Of a stretch of 5,448 nucleotides of DNA, positions 1 through 5,448 are shown piece after piece. The notes beneath the pieces are model-generated. The model saw nothing but the letters and a program-made list of their open reading frames with translations. It made no database searches and was not told the DNA's origin. Location: NCBI GenBank assembly GCA_016741945.1, contig JACVCQ010000204.1:1-5448 (forward strand). Reading direction: 5' to 3'. Origin of the DNA: Chitinophagaceae bacterium. GTDB lineage: Bacteria > Bacteroidota > Bacteroidia > Chitinophagales > Chitinophagaceae. Each line of letters starts with the position of its first letter. Within the stretch, counting starts at the first letter, position 1. The position numbers and the translations under genes are program-made.

Positions 1-2290
1 AATTTATCCACCAGTTAGCAGTAGGAGCAAAACCTCCGGGTGTTGGAGCGAAGAACAACATGTTGGTACGCTTATTATTATAATAATCCAAGGTTACAGA
101 CAATCTTCTGTCTTTGGTAGTCAGATCCACACCAAAACCGGTTGTGGCTACTTCTTCCCATTTCAGATCTGGATTACCTTGTTGGATGAAGCGAGTTACA
201 GGACCTGAACCTACATCAAATGTTTGCTGTAAGTTAAGCGCTGCATAAGAGCCTAAGTTATCCTGGCTACCTAGTTTACCGTAGTTAGCTCTGAAACTCA
301 GATCGCTTAAGAAACCACCGAAAATATCTTGCATCCAAGACTCTTCCAATGCTCTCCATTTGAAGGCAAAGGCAGGGAAAGTTGCATAGCGATTATTAGC
401 ACCGAACTTAGAAGATCCATCAGATCTCACTGTTACAGTCAGGAAGTATTTGTCGTTATATGTATAGTTCAAACGACCAAAGATAGACTGCAACTCGTTT
501 TTGTCATATCCGGGTACAAAGTTGGCATAGTTGGTAAATGCATTGTAATCTCTTACGAATACATCTTTAGGACCTGTAACAGGTGTTTTCAGACCCCAAC
601 CAAAAGAAGCTTTGTAACGGTTTTCAAAACTCTGATATGAATAACCTGCAACAGCATTGATTGCATGTTTCTCATTAAAAGTTTTATCGTAAGTCAAGTA
701 ATGTTCAACCAAGGTTGATTTAGTCTCCAGATTTTGTCTGGTGGTACGACCATTACCCTGAATACCATTACCATAGTCTCTACCAAATACGTTGATGGTA
801 CCGCCATAAGCGTTAGATCCCAAACGAGGATCAGCAAAAGAAGTTCTTTCAGCTTTAGAATTATCTAAACCTAATACCACTTTATAGCTGAGGGCTTTTG
901 TGATCTGATAGCTCGCAGAGAAGTTACCCAGGAAACGATTATTGAAATCGTTATCTGTAAAGTAAGCTAACATCTGAGCCGGATTACGCTGATCTCCTGG
1001 CTGATAGAAAGTACCATCCGCATTATAGATAGGATTGGTTGGGTTGAACTGCAATGCAGCACCCAACAAACTACCCTGATAACCTGCGTTATTAGAAAGC
1101 GGAGCATAAGAGTTCTCCGTTCTTGACATGGTCATATTAGCTTCCAGCTTCACTTTATCATTGAATAACTTTTGGCTAATGTTTGCACGACCTGTTAATC
1201 TTTCCAGACCGGTATTCTTAATGATACCTTCTTGGTTATCATAAGAACCACTCAAGCGAATGGATGTTCCCTTATTACTCATTGACCAACTAAGGTTGTG
1301 ATTCTGAGAAATAGCAGTTCTGAAGATCACATCCTGCCAGTCAGTATTCGCACCTCTGTCAATACCTACTACCGCAGCAGCAGCAGCATCCGGTGAAGCA
1401 CCACCATCAATATTGGCTTTTTTCGCAGCCAATAAGAAGTCTTGTGCATTCATCAAATCATAACGACGAGCTGTTTGAGCGAGTGTTGTATTGGCACCAT
1501 AAGAGAATACGCCGCCTTTACCACCTTTACCTTGTTTGGTTGTAATTAAGATAACACCATTTGCACCTCTTGAACCATAGATAGCTGCAGCAGATGCATC
1601 TTTCAGCACTGTAATGCTTTCAATATCTGTTGGGTTCAGGAAAATCAATGGGTTTTTAGCAGTGGTACCACCTTCAACACCACTTCCGTTAGTACCTAAT
1701 GTACCACCTTGAATCAAGGGCACTCCATCAATAACATACAGTGGTTCTTGAGCACCACTGATTGAACCAGTACCTCTGATGTTGATGGTTGCAGCAGCTC
1801 CGGGTTCACCGGTAGAAGGTGTTACAAGCACACCCGCTGTACGACCTTGCAACAATTGCTCTGGAGAAGCAATCTGGCCTTTGTTAAAATCTTTTTCAGT
1901 AACACGAGAAACAGAACCAGTTACGTCTTTCGACTTTCTGGTACCATAACCTACTACTACTACGTCAGCAAGCGCATCCGCGGAAGCGGTTAGCGATACG
2001 TTGGCAGTATTAGAGGCTGAAATGTTCACATCTGAAGAAGTATAACCGGCAAAGGATACCGTTAAAGTTCTGGCTGATGAAGGAACGGTAATTTTAAAAG
2101 TACCATCTGCACCGGTTTGAGCACCAGTCGTTGATCCTTTTACTAACACAGATGCACCTGCAAGAGGCGATCCATCTTTGGAGTCGGTTACTTTACCGGT
2201 AACCGATTTTGTTTGTGCCTGCGCGAATAGGGTAAATACGCAAGCGAGTAAACCCACCAATGCGGGCCTGACAAGCTTCGAAAGATTCAT
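1..2290 (-). CDS. SusC/RagA-family TonB-dependent outer-membrane transporter (C-terminus beyond window)
   Basis: The open frame runs without a stop from the ATG at 2288-2290 to the left edge, giving 763 residues; the family usually has about 1000, so roughly a quarter is missing. Residues 1-25 look like a signal peptide: K5/R8, a hydrophobic stretch 10-23, and an AQA-Q cleavage site. Residues 29-100 match a carboxypeptidase-D-regulatory-like domain (start VTGKVTD, later SFAGYTS). The SusC-specific signature VVVVGYGTRKSKDVTGSV lies near 109-126. The plug domain follows, with INIRGTGS, LYVIDGVP, then ITVLKDASAAAIYGSRGANG and ILITTKQG. The remainder is aromatic, alternating beta-barrel sequence (SLSFRANYGKLG-like strands). 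By family knowledge the protein forms the barrel of a SusCD complex that imports oligosaccharides or other large nutrients across the outer membrane, powered by TonB-ExbBD. SusD should lie downstream, off the left edge. The substrate cannot be read from sequence. A divergent LacI-type gene 287 bp away is its probable regulator. Confidence 0.95.
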   Translation of the reverse strand, partial: MNLSKLVRPALVGLLACVFTLFAQAQTKSVTGKVTDSKDGSPLAGASVLVKGSTTGAQTGADGTFKITVPSSARTLTVSFAGYTSSDVNISASNTANVSLTASADALADVVVVGYGTRKSKDVTGSVSRVTEKDFNKGQIASPEQLLQGRTAGVLVTPSTGEPGAAATINIRGTGSISGAQEPLYVIDGVPLIQGGTLGTNGSGVEGGTTAKNPLIFLNPTDIESITVLKDASAAAIYGSRGANGVILITTKQGKGGKGGVFSYGANTTLAQTARRYDLMNAQDFLLAAKKANIDGGASPDAAAAAVVGIDRGANTDWQDVIFRTAISQNHNLSWSMSNKGTSIRLSGSYDNQEGIIKNTGLERLTGRANISQKLFNDKVKLEANMTMSRTENSYAPLSNNAGYQGSLLGAALQFNPTNPIYNADGTFYQPGDQRNPAQMLAYFTDNDFNNRFLGNFSASYQITKALSYKVVLGLDNSKAERTSFADPRLGSNAYGGTINVFGRDYGNGIQGNGRTTRQNLETKSTLVEHYLTYDKTFNEKHAINAVAGYSYQSFENRYKASFGWGLKTPVTGPKDVFVRDYNAFTNYANFVPGYDKNELQSIFGRLNYTYNDKYFLTVTVRSDGSSKFGANNRYATFPAFAFKWRALEESWMQDIFGGFLSDLSFRANYGKLGSQDNLGSYAALNLQQTFDVGSGPVTRFIQQGNPDLKWEEVATTGFGVDLTTKDRRLSVTLDYYNNKRTNMLFFAPTPGGFAPTANWWIN

Positions 2291-2316
2291 AAATGGCAGT
2301 TTATTGGTTATTAAGC

Positions 2317-2331
2317 GTGTACAAAGTACAC
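2317..2331. promoter_or_regulatory. 15-bp perfect dyad, candidate operator at the SusC-like promoter
   Basis: GTGTAC-AAA-GTACAC is a perfect 6-bp inverted repeat around a 3-bp centre. It ends 26 bp before the transporter start codon and covers the candidate -7 box, so a protein bound here should block transcription. The adjacent LacI-family regulator is the obvious candidate ligand. However, classical LacI-family operators have an even spacing and a central CG, which this site lacks, so the assignment is inference. Confidence 0.4.
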
Positions 2332-2349
2332 ATTTTTTTCAGAAACAAA
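2322..2349 (-). promoter_or_regulatory. Candidate Bacteroidota-type promoter for the SusC-like gene
   Basis: On the minus strand TTTG (2349-2346) is followed after 17 bases by TACTTTG (2328-2322). This resembles the phylum's -33 TTTG and -7 TAnnTTTG elements, although the -7 copy is one base short. It would start transcription near 2315 and leave a leader of about 25 bases before the ATG at 2290. Other weak TAnnTTT matches exist further upstream, so this is a best guess. The -7 box lies inside a perfect dyad. Confidence 0.4.
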
Positions 2350-2419
2350 ATATTTTCTTAAAATTTTGTGAATCTGAGCCAATGTGTGAAATATACTCAT
2401 TCGGCAAGACCACATTCTC

Positions 2420-2432
2420 CATCAAAATGATG
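2420..2432. repeat. 13-bp perfect dyad in the divergent promoter region
   Basis: CATCA-AAA-TGATG is a perfect 5-bp inverted repeat around AAA, close to the middle of the 287-bp intergenic region. It could be a protein-binding site between the two divergent promoters. A dyad of this size can arise by chance in AT-rich DNA, and no function is assigned. Confidence 0.25.
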
Positions 2433-2523
2433 CACAATCCAATAATTTTAAGGCTTTTAAAAGATATTCTTTTCAATTAATTGACAGATAATCAACCCTT
2501 TAGGCACAATAATAGCCATTTCC

Positions 2524-2535
2524 GCAAAGGTTTGC
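2524..2535. promoter_or_regulatory. PurR/LacI-like palindrome GCAAA-GG-TTTGC, candidate autoregulatory operator
   Basis: The site has 5-bp arms around GG and lies 42 bp before the regulator's start codon. It differs by a single base from GCAAACGTTTGC, the core of the E. coli PurR operator (established knowledge), and its even spacing suits a LacI-family dimer. The TTTG at 2531-2534 also fits a -33 element for the regulator, so binding would repress its own gene. Autoregulation is inferred from position and shape only. Confidence 0.4.
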
Positions 2536-2558
2536 TGTGGAAATTTTCTTTATTTTCC
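2531..2558 (+). promoter_or_regulatory. Weak candidate promoter for the LacI-family gene
   Basis: TTTG at 2531-2534 is followed after 16 bases by TATTTTCC at 2551-2558, a partial match to TAnnTTTG. This would give a leader of roughly 15 bases before the ATG at 2578. The -7 element is imperfect and the spacing slightly short, so the call is tentative. Confidence 0.25.
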
Positions 2559-2577
2559 CAGTACAAATCCTTTTTGC

Positions 2578-3564
2578 ATGACCAATACCACTTTAAAAAA
2601 AATATCAGAAATACTCGGTATCAGTATTTCTACTGTTTCACGCGCTTTGAAACACCACCCGGATATTTCGGTAAAGACCCGAGAGAAAGTGATTGAACTG
2701 GCACGCACCCTTGATTATGAACCCAACGCTAATGCGGTTCAACTCAGAACTAAGAATAGCAAATTGTTAGGATTAATGGTTCCTACCATTTCTAATTACT
2801 TCTATGAAACATTTATTGCTGCGGTAGAAGAAGACGCCAGAAAAAATGGTTATGCGGTCATGATTTTACAATCGGGGAACGATCCCTTGATCGAATCCGA
2901 AAATTTGAAACTATTCCGACAAAATCGAGTGTCTGGCGTATTTGTTTGTTTGAGTTCAAACACCAAGGACATGAGCAGTTTTGAAAAAATGTATGAACTG
3001 GAAATACCCGTGTTATTTTTTGATAATGTTCCGCAGGATTCTGGCGTACATAAGATTTGTCTGGCTGATGAAAAAAGTGCCCAACTGGCTGCTGAATTGA
3101 TCTTACAACATCCTTATCAATCCATATTGGCCTTATTTGGTAATCCTGCATTATCCATCACAAAAAAAAGAGAAGCTGCATTGAAAAATGCTTTTCAAGC
3201 ACATCCGCATATCTCTTTACTGATAGAACATGCCAACAGTTCTGAAGAAGCAAAACTTGTTTGTCATGAGATGCTGAATAAACATCTTCCCGATATCATT
3301 TTCTGTATGAGTGATGAAGTATTGATTGGTGTTTTAAAAACCATTCAAGAAAAAGGTCTTCGCTATCCTGATAATATTGCTTTGCTCACCATTAGCAATG
3401 GTACCATCCCCAGACTTTTTCATCCTCAAATCACATACATAGAAACCAGTGGTGAAAAACTAGGCAAAGCTGCTTTTGCGCATATGCTTAACTGCATGCA
3501 AACTAAAACTGAGCCAACTGAACTATTGGTAGATGCTGTGCTTTTCAATGGTGGATCGCTTTGA
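2578..3564 (+). CDS. LacI-family transcriptional regulator
   Basis: This complete 328-residue protein has the usual family length. The N-terminal 65 residues align without gaps to E. coli LacI: helix-turn-helix LGISISTVSRAL (13-24), the KTREKV segment at 33-38, Y47/P49/N50, and the hinge leucine L56 that wedges into the operator minor groove. The base-reading positions 17, 18 and 22 are I, S and R. Residues 63-328 form a periplasmic-binding-protein-like sensor domain that dimerises and binds a small effector: GLMVPTISNYFY at 65-76, D149, R198, and SDEVLIGVLKTI at 245-256. The usual GFD(D/N) motif after the second core strand is replaced by SNGTIP (273-278), a variant I associate with Bacteroidota members. 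There is no Shine-Dalgarno box, as is normal for the phylum; the ATG at 2578 fits the LacI alignment exactly. Divergent placement beside a SusC-like gene suggests it represses that transporter until the substrate or a derivative appears. The effector is unknown. Confidence 0.93.
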   Translation: MTNTTLKKISEILGISISTVSRALKHHPDISVKTREKVIELARTLDYEPNANAVQLRTKNSKLLGLMVPTISNYFYETFIAAVEEDARKNGYAVMILQSGNDPLIESENLKLFRQNRVSGVFVCLSSNTKDMSSFEKMYELEIPVLFFDNVPQDSGVHKICLADEKSAQLAAELILQHPYQSILALFGNPALSITKKREAALKNAFQAHPHISLLIEHANSSEEAKLVCHEMLNKHLPDIIFCMSDEVLIGVLKTIQEKGLRYPDNIALLTISNGTIPRLFHPQITYIETSGEKLGKAAFAHMLNCMQTKTEPTELLVDAVLFNGGSL

Positions 3565-3604
3565 AAATTATCAATATCGAATAATGAATAAATGAATATA
3601 GAAT

Positions 3605-3639
3605 CAGCTATGAGCTGCGAGCCTTGAGCTATGAGCCTT
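3605..3639 (+). repeat. Heptanucleotide array, left copy (five units)
   Basis: Five consecutive 7-base units, CAGCTAT, GAGCTGC, GAGCCTT, GAGCTAT and GAGCCTT, fit the pattern GAGCYnY with no gaps. The array begins 41 bp after the LacI-family stop codon. Its last units contain TGAGCTATGAGCC (3625-3637), which recurs exactly in reverse orientation at 3795-3807. Seven-base periodicity would preserve no reading frame, and no open frame covers it, so it is non-coding. Confidence 0.75.
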
Positions 3640-3778
3640 TCAAAATTGAATTTGAATCTTCAAATAACATAGTTGCTACGATCATATACTTCTTTTATAC
3701 AAGTGTTTTCCAAAAACGAATTCTCAAGCCCTTCCATTTATTCCATTTATAACAGATAGCCTACAATAACCATCAATT

Positions 3779-3813
3779 ATAGCTCGGAGCCCGTGGCTCA
3801 TAGCTCACAGCCT
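3779..3813 (-). repeat. Heptanucleotide array, right copy, inverted relative to the left one
   Basis: Read on the minus strand, this is AGGCTGT, GAGCTAT, GAGCCAC, GGGCTCC and GAGCTAT. That is five 7-base units in the same phase as the left array and the same total length of 35 bases. It ends 31 bp from the phosphorylase stop codon. Together the arrays form a 209-bp unit (3605-3813) with inverted ends and an AT-rich 139-bp middle. This could be a small intergenic or MITE-like repeat, or a bidirectional RNA structure between convergent genes. No target-site duplication is evident. Confidence 0.75.
3781..3805. terminator. Possible hairpin between convergent genes
   Basis: The outer arms AGCT (3781-3784) and AGCT (3802-3805) flank an inner stem GAGCC (3787-3791) and GGCTC (3795-3799) with loop CGT and a 2x2 internal mismatch. 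On the plus strand a run of five T follows about 10 bases later. On the minus strand, downstream of the phosphorylase, no T-run follows directly. It may help end transcription of the two convergent genes, but it is not a textbook intrinsic terminator. Confidence 0.3.
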
Positions 3814-3844
3814 ATTTTTCCCAGGAACAATAATGATTCTACAT

Positions 3845-4669
3845 TCATTCCAATCCCTTTAACGCTTTTGCAAAAATCTCACTGAGTCCTGCATCCGCTC
3901 TGCCAGCCACTTCGATGATCTCAGCAATATTAACGGGTTGCAAATGATCCGGGTCGCACTCATCCGTAATCACACTTACTGCCGCACATCGTAACCCAAT
4001 ATGATTAGCCACAATCACTTCCGGTATAGTGCTCATCCCTACCATATCGGCACCTGCTGCTCTTAGGTAACGATACTCTGCTCTTGTTTCCAGATTTGGG
4101 CCTTGCACCGCAACATATACACCATGCAATAATTCTTTTTGTGTAGCATGCGCTGCTTTGATCAACTGTTGACTCATTGCTTCATCATAAGGTTTACACA
4201 TGTCAACAAAACGATTGCCAAATGCAGGATCATTCAATCCCCGTAATGGATTTTCGGGTAATAAATTGATGTGATCATTGATCAATACCATGTCACCTTT
4301 TTTAAACAATGGATTCATTCCCCCGGCCGCATTACTTAACAATAAAAACTGAACACCCAAAGCTTTCATCACTCGTATTGGAAAAGTAATTTGTTGCATA
4401 CTATACCCTTCATAATAATGAAAGCGTCCTTGCATGGCCATGATTTTTTTCCCTTCTACCATACCATAGATCAATTGACCCTTGTGAAACTCTACTGTAG
4501 CTACCGGAAAATGAGGTATTTCATGATAGGGAATGGTATGAATAATATCTATGTGTTGTACAAAAGAACCCAAACCGGTTCCTAGTACTACCGCTACTTC
4601 AGGGTTCTTGAACCCTCTTTCATTCAAAAAAGAAGCACATTCTTCAATCTTTTGCAACATATTCTCCAT
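3845..4669 (-). CDS. punA: Purine nucleoside phosphorylase, trimeric (PNP-I / inosine-guanosine) type
   Basis: The 274-residue product cleaves purine nucleosides with phosphate to a free base plus ribose-1-phosphate in cytosolic purine salvage. Family motifs, numbered from the ATG at 4669, run in order. Phosphate-site LGTGLG is at 29-34, His62 in TVEFHKGQL, and GRFHYYEGY at 81-89 (equivalents of human R84, H86 and Y88). SNAAGG is at 112-117, and FGNRF ends at F154, equivalent to the human F159 that reaches into the neighbouring subunit. GPNLETRAEYR is at 190-200, with base-contacting E194, and VGMSTIPEVI at 210-219. The human base-selecting Asn243 is Asp236 here (ITDEC), and human His257 aligns with an Ile. 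ATG at 4669 is preferred; ATG at 4660 (271 residues) is equally plausible. An in-frame extension to 4717 would need a TTG start and lacks family similarity. The gene converges on the LacI-family gene and diverges from the DUF547 gene. Confidence 0.94.
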   Translation of the reverse strand: MENMLQKIEECASFLNERGFKNPEVAVVLGTGLGSFVQHIDIIHTIPYHEIPHFPVATVEFHKGQLIYGMVEGKKIMAMQGRFHYYEGYSMQQITFPIRVMKALGVQFLLLSNAAGGMNPLFKKGDMVLINDHINLLPENPLRGLNDPAFGNRFVDMCKPYDEAMSQQLIKAAHATQKELLHGVYVAVQGPNLETRAEYRYLRAAGADMVGMSTIPEVIVANHIGLRCAAVSVITDECDPDHLQPVNIAEIIEVAGRADAGLSEIFAKALKGLE

Positions 4670-4698
4670 AATAACCAGTAATTTTTCGGTGTGTAAAT

Positions 4699-4706
4699 TA
4701 AAACTA
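4699..4706 (-). promoter_or_regulatory. Possible -7 element for the phosphorylase gene
   Basis: TAGTTTTA on the minus strand matches TAnnTTT of the Bacteroidota -7 box and lies 29 bp before the preferred start. No convincing TTTG is found 17-20 bases upstream, so this is weak. The dyad at 4711-4723 would fall between its -7 and -33 positions. Confidence 0.22.
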
Positions 4707-4710
4707 TATG

Positions 4711-4723
4711 CGTTCAATGAACG
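4711..4723. promoter_or_regulatory. 13-bp perfect dyad in the PNP / DUF547 divergent gap
   Basis: CGTTCA-A-TGAACG is a perfect 6-bp inverted repeat around one base. Further complementary pairs at 4705/4729, 4706/4728, 4708/4726 and 4709/4725 extend the symmetry with two mismatches. It lies centrally in a 64-bp gap between divergent genes, 10 bp before the DUF547 start. That position suits an operator controlling either gene. The binding protein is unknown. Confidence 0.35.
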
Positions 4724-4733
4724 TATTTATTAT

Positions 4734-5448
4734 ATGAAAAGATTGTTCCGTTTTGTGATAAGCCTATTACTGTTACCCGGAACCATTATGATTGCAGAAG
4801 CTCAAGAAATTCAGTCACCAGCAGAAAATCAGTTCACCAAAATATCTCAGCAATTATTACTGAGTGCTAAACGAAGAGAACCTGCTGATTCACTGATTCA
4901 ATACTTACAAAAGATTTCACCAGATGACCTCTTTCAAGAATTGAACAATGATACCAAAAAGAAAACTTTTTGGCTGAATATTTACAACGCATTTACCCAG
5001 TTGGCACTTGCGCAAAATCCGGATCAATATAAAAAACGCGGACAGTTCTTCGGGCAAAAAAATATCATCATTGCAGGAGAGCAACTAAGTCTCGATCGGA
5101 TAGAACATGGACTATTACGTCGATCTAAAACAAAATGGAGCATGGGATATATCAATCGTCTATTCCCCTCCTCCTTTGAAAGAAAACATCGGGTAGATAG
5201 TGTAGATTACAGAATTCATTTCGCCCTGAATTGTGGAGCGAAGAGTTGTCCACCCATTGCTTTTTATCGTGCAGAACAATTGGATAAACAATTAGATCTG
5301 GCTACCCGTGTTTATTTAAGAAATGAGGCAGTATATGATACCATCAAAAATCAAATCCAACTACCTGCCATTATGGGATGGTTCCGCGGCGATTTTGGCG
5401 GAAAGAAAAAAATGAAAGAACTATTAAAGAAGATCAATGTTATCCCTA
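4734..5448 (+). CDS. Secreted DUF547-family protein (C-terminus beyond window)
   Basis: An open frame from the ATG at 4734 runs to the right edge without a stop (238 complete codons). Residues 1-23 look like a signal peptide: K2/R3/R6, hydrophobic 7-20, and AEA-Q cleavage after A23. This predicts export to the periplasm or outer envelope, with no lipoprotein cysteine. The rest matches DUF547 motif by motif: KKTFWLNIYNAFTQLAL (76-92), IIIAGEQLSLDRIEHGLLR (111-129), RIHFALNCGAKSCPPI (160-175), then a helix LDKQLDLATRVYL (183-195), and the closing LPAIMGWFRGDFGG (210-223). The strictly kept His162, Cys167 and Cys172 suggest a functional site, but no biochemical role is established to my knowledge. 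Since the closing motif is already reached, only a short tail should be missing. It is divergent from the phosphorylase across 64 bp. There is no evidence of shared function beyond a possible common regulatory site. Confidence 0.88.
   Translation, partial: MKRLFRFVISLLLLPGTIMIAEAQEIQSPAENQFTKISQQLLLSAKRREPADSLIQYLQKISPDDLFQELNNDTKKKTFWLNIYNAFTQLALAQNPDQYKKRGQFFGQKNIIIAGEQLSLDRIEHGLLRRSKTKWSMGYINRLFPSSFERKHRVDSVDYRIHFALNCGAKSCPPIAFYRAEQLDKQLDLATRVYLRNEAVYDTIKNQIQLPAIMGWFRGDFGGKKKMKELLKKINVIP

Noticed and set aside
329..640. 103-codon open frame on the plus strand
   Set aside because: It lies antisense inside the well-supported SusC-like reading frame, and its product has no domain-like character.
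1372..1388. GCA trinucleotide run
   Set aside because: It encodes part of an alanine-rich stretch in the transporter with mixed codons nearby. Changes in repeat number would stay in frame, so a phase-variation switch is unlikely.
2178..2480. 100-codon open frame on the plus strand
   Set aside because: It overlaps the transporter's signal peptide and N-terminal domain in antisense and then runs through AT-rich promoter DNA. The product has no recognisable family.
2481..2696. 71-codon open frame overlapping the start of the LacI-family gene
   Set aside because: It is out of frame with the helix-turn-helix coding sequence and has no recognisable product; the region is explained by promoter plus regulator.
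2858..3151. 97-codon open frame on the minus strand
   Set aside because: It lies antisense within the LacI-family gene, whose frame is supported along its whole length.
3605..3813. Possible CRISPR array
   Set aside because: The units are 7 bases, tandem without spacers, and the two arrays are inverted to each other; no cas genes are visible.
4391..4585. 64-codon open frame on the plus strand
   Set aside because: It is antisense within the phosphorylase gene and its motif-bearing frame.
2524..4669. Functional link between the PurR-like site and the purine phosphorylase gene
   Set aside because: The site lies over 2 kb from the phosphorylase start and faces the LacI-family gene. Resemblance to the PurR core is shared by many LacI-family operators.
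4670..4717. N-terminal extension of the phosphorylase by 16 residues
   Set aside because: It would require a TTG start at 4715-4717 inside the dyad. The extra residues do not resemble the family N-terminus, whereas the ATGs at 4669 or 4660 give normal lengths.

Overview
This window looks like Bacteroidota chromosome, most plausibly a Chitinophagaceae-type soil or freshwater lineage. The evidence is a large SusC/RagA-family TonB-dependent transporter, a LacI regulator with the short 'SNGTIP' and 'FNGGSL' C-terminal style I associate with this phylum, moderately AT-rich DNA, no Shine-Dalgarno boxes before the starts, and promoter-like TTTG / TAnnTTTG elements. The genus assignment is an impression from sequence style, not a search result.

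Layout. Positions 1-2290 (minus strand) hold the first 763 codons of a SusC-like outer-membrane transporter; its C-terminal barrel, and the SusD partner expected after it, lie beyond the left edge. A 287-bp divergent promoter region (2291-2577) separates it from a complete LacI-family repressor gene (2578-3564, plus strand). This region holds three short perfect dyads. One covers the candidate -7 box of the transporter. Another, GCAAA-GG-TTTGC, sits at the candidate -33 of the regulator and resembles a PurR-type operator core. A convergent 280-bp gap (3565-3844) carries the most unusual non-coding feature: two 35-bp arrays of five heptanucleotides each, GAGCTAT-like, facing each other about 140 bp apart. 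A complete trimeric-type purine nucleoside phosphorylase gene follows on the minus strand (3845-4669). A 64-bp divergent gap with a 13-bp perfect dyad separates it from a secreted DUF547-family protein (4734 to the right edge, incomplete).

How the parts fit. The regulator/transporter pair has the arrangement of a carbohydrate-utilisation locus: a local LacI-type repressor senses a sugar or related metabolite and controls a SusC/SusD importer. Nothing visible identifies the substrate. The phosphorylase and the DUF547 protein look like separate neighbours (purine salvage, and an envelope protein of unknown function). No wholly new system is evident. The parts most worth checking are the paired heptad arrays, the operator candidates, and the Asp replacing the usual Asn in the phosphorylase base pocket.
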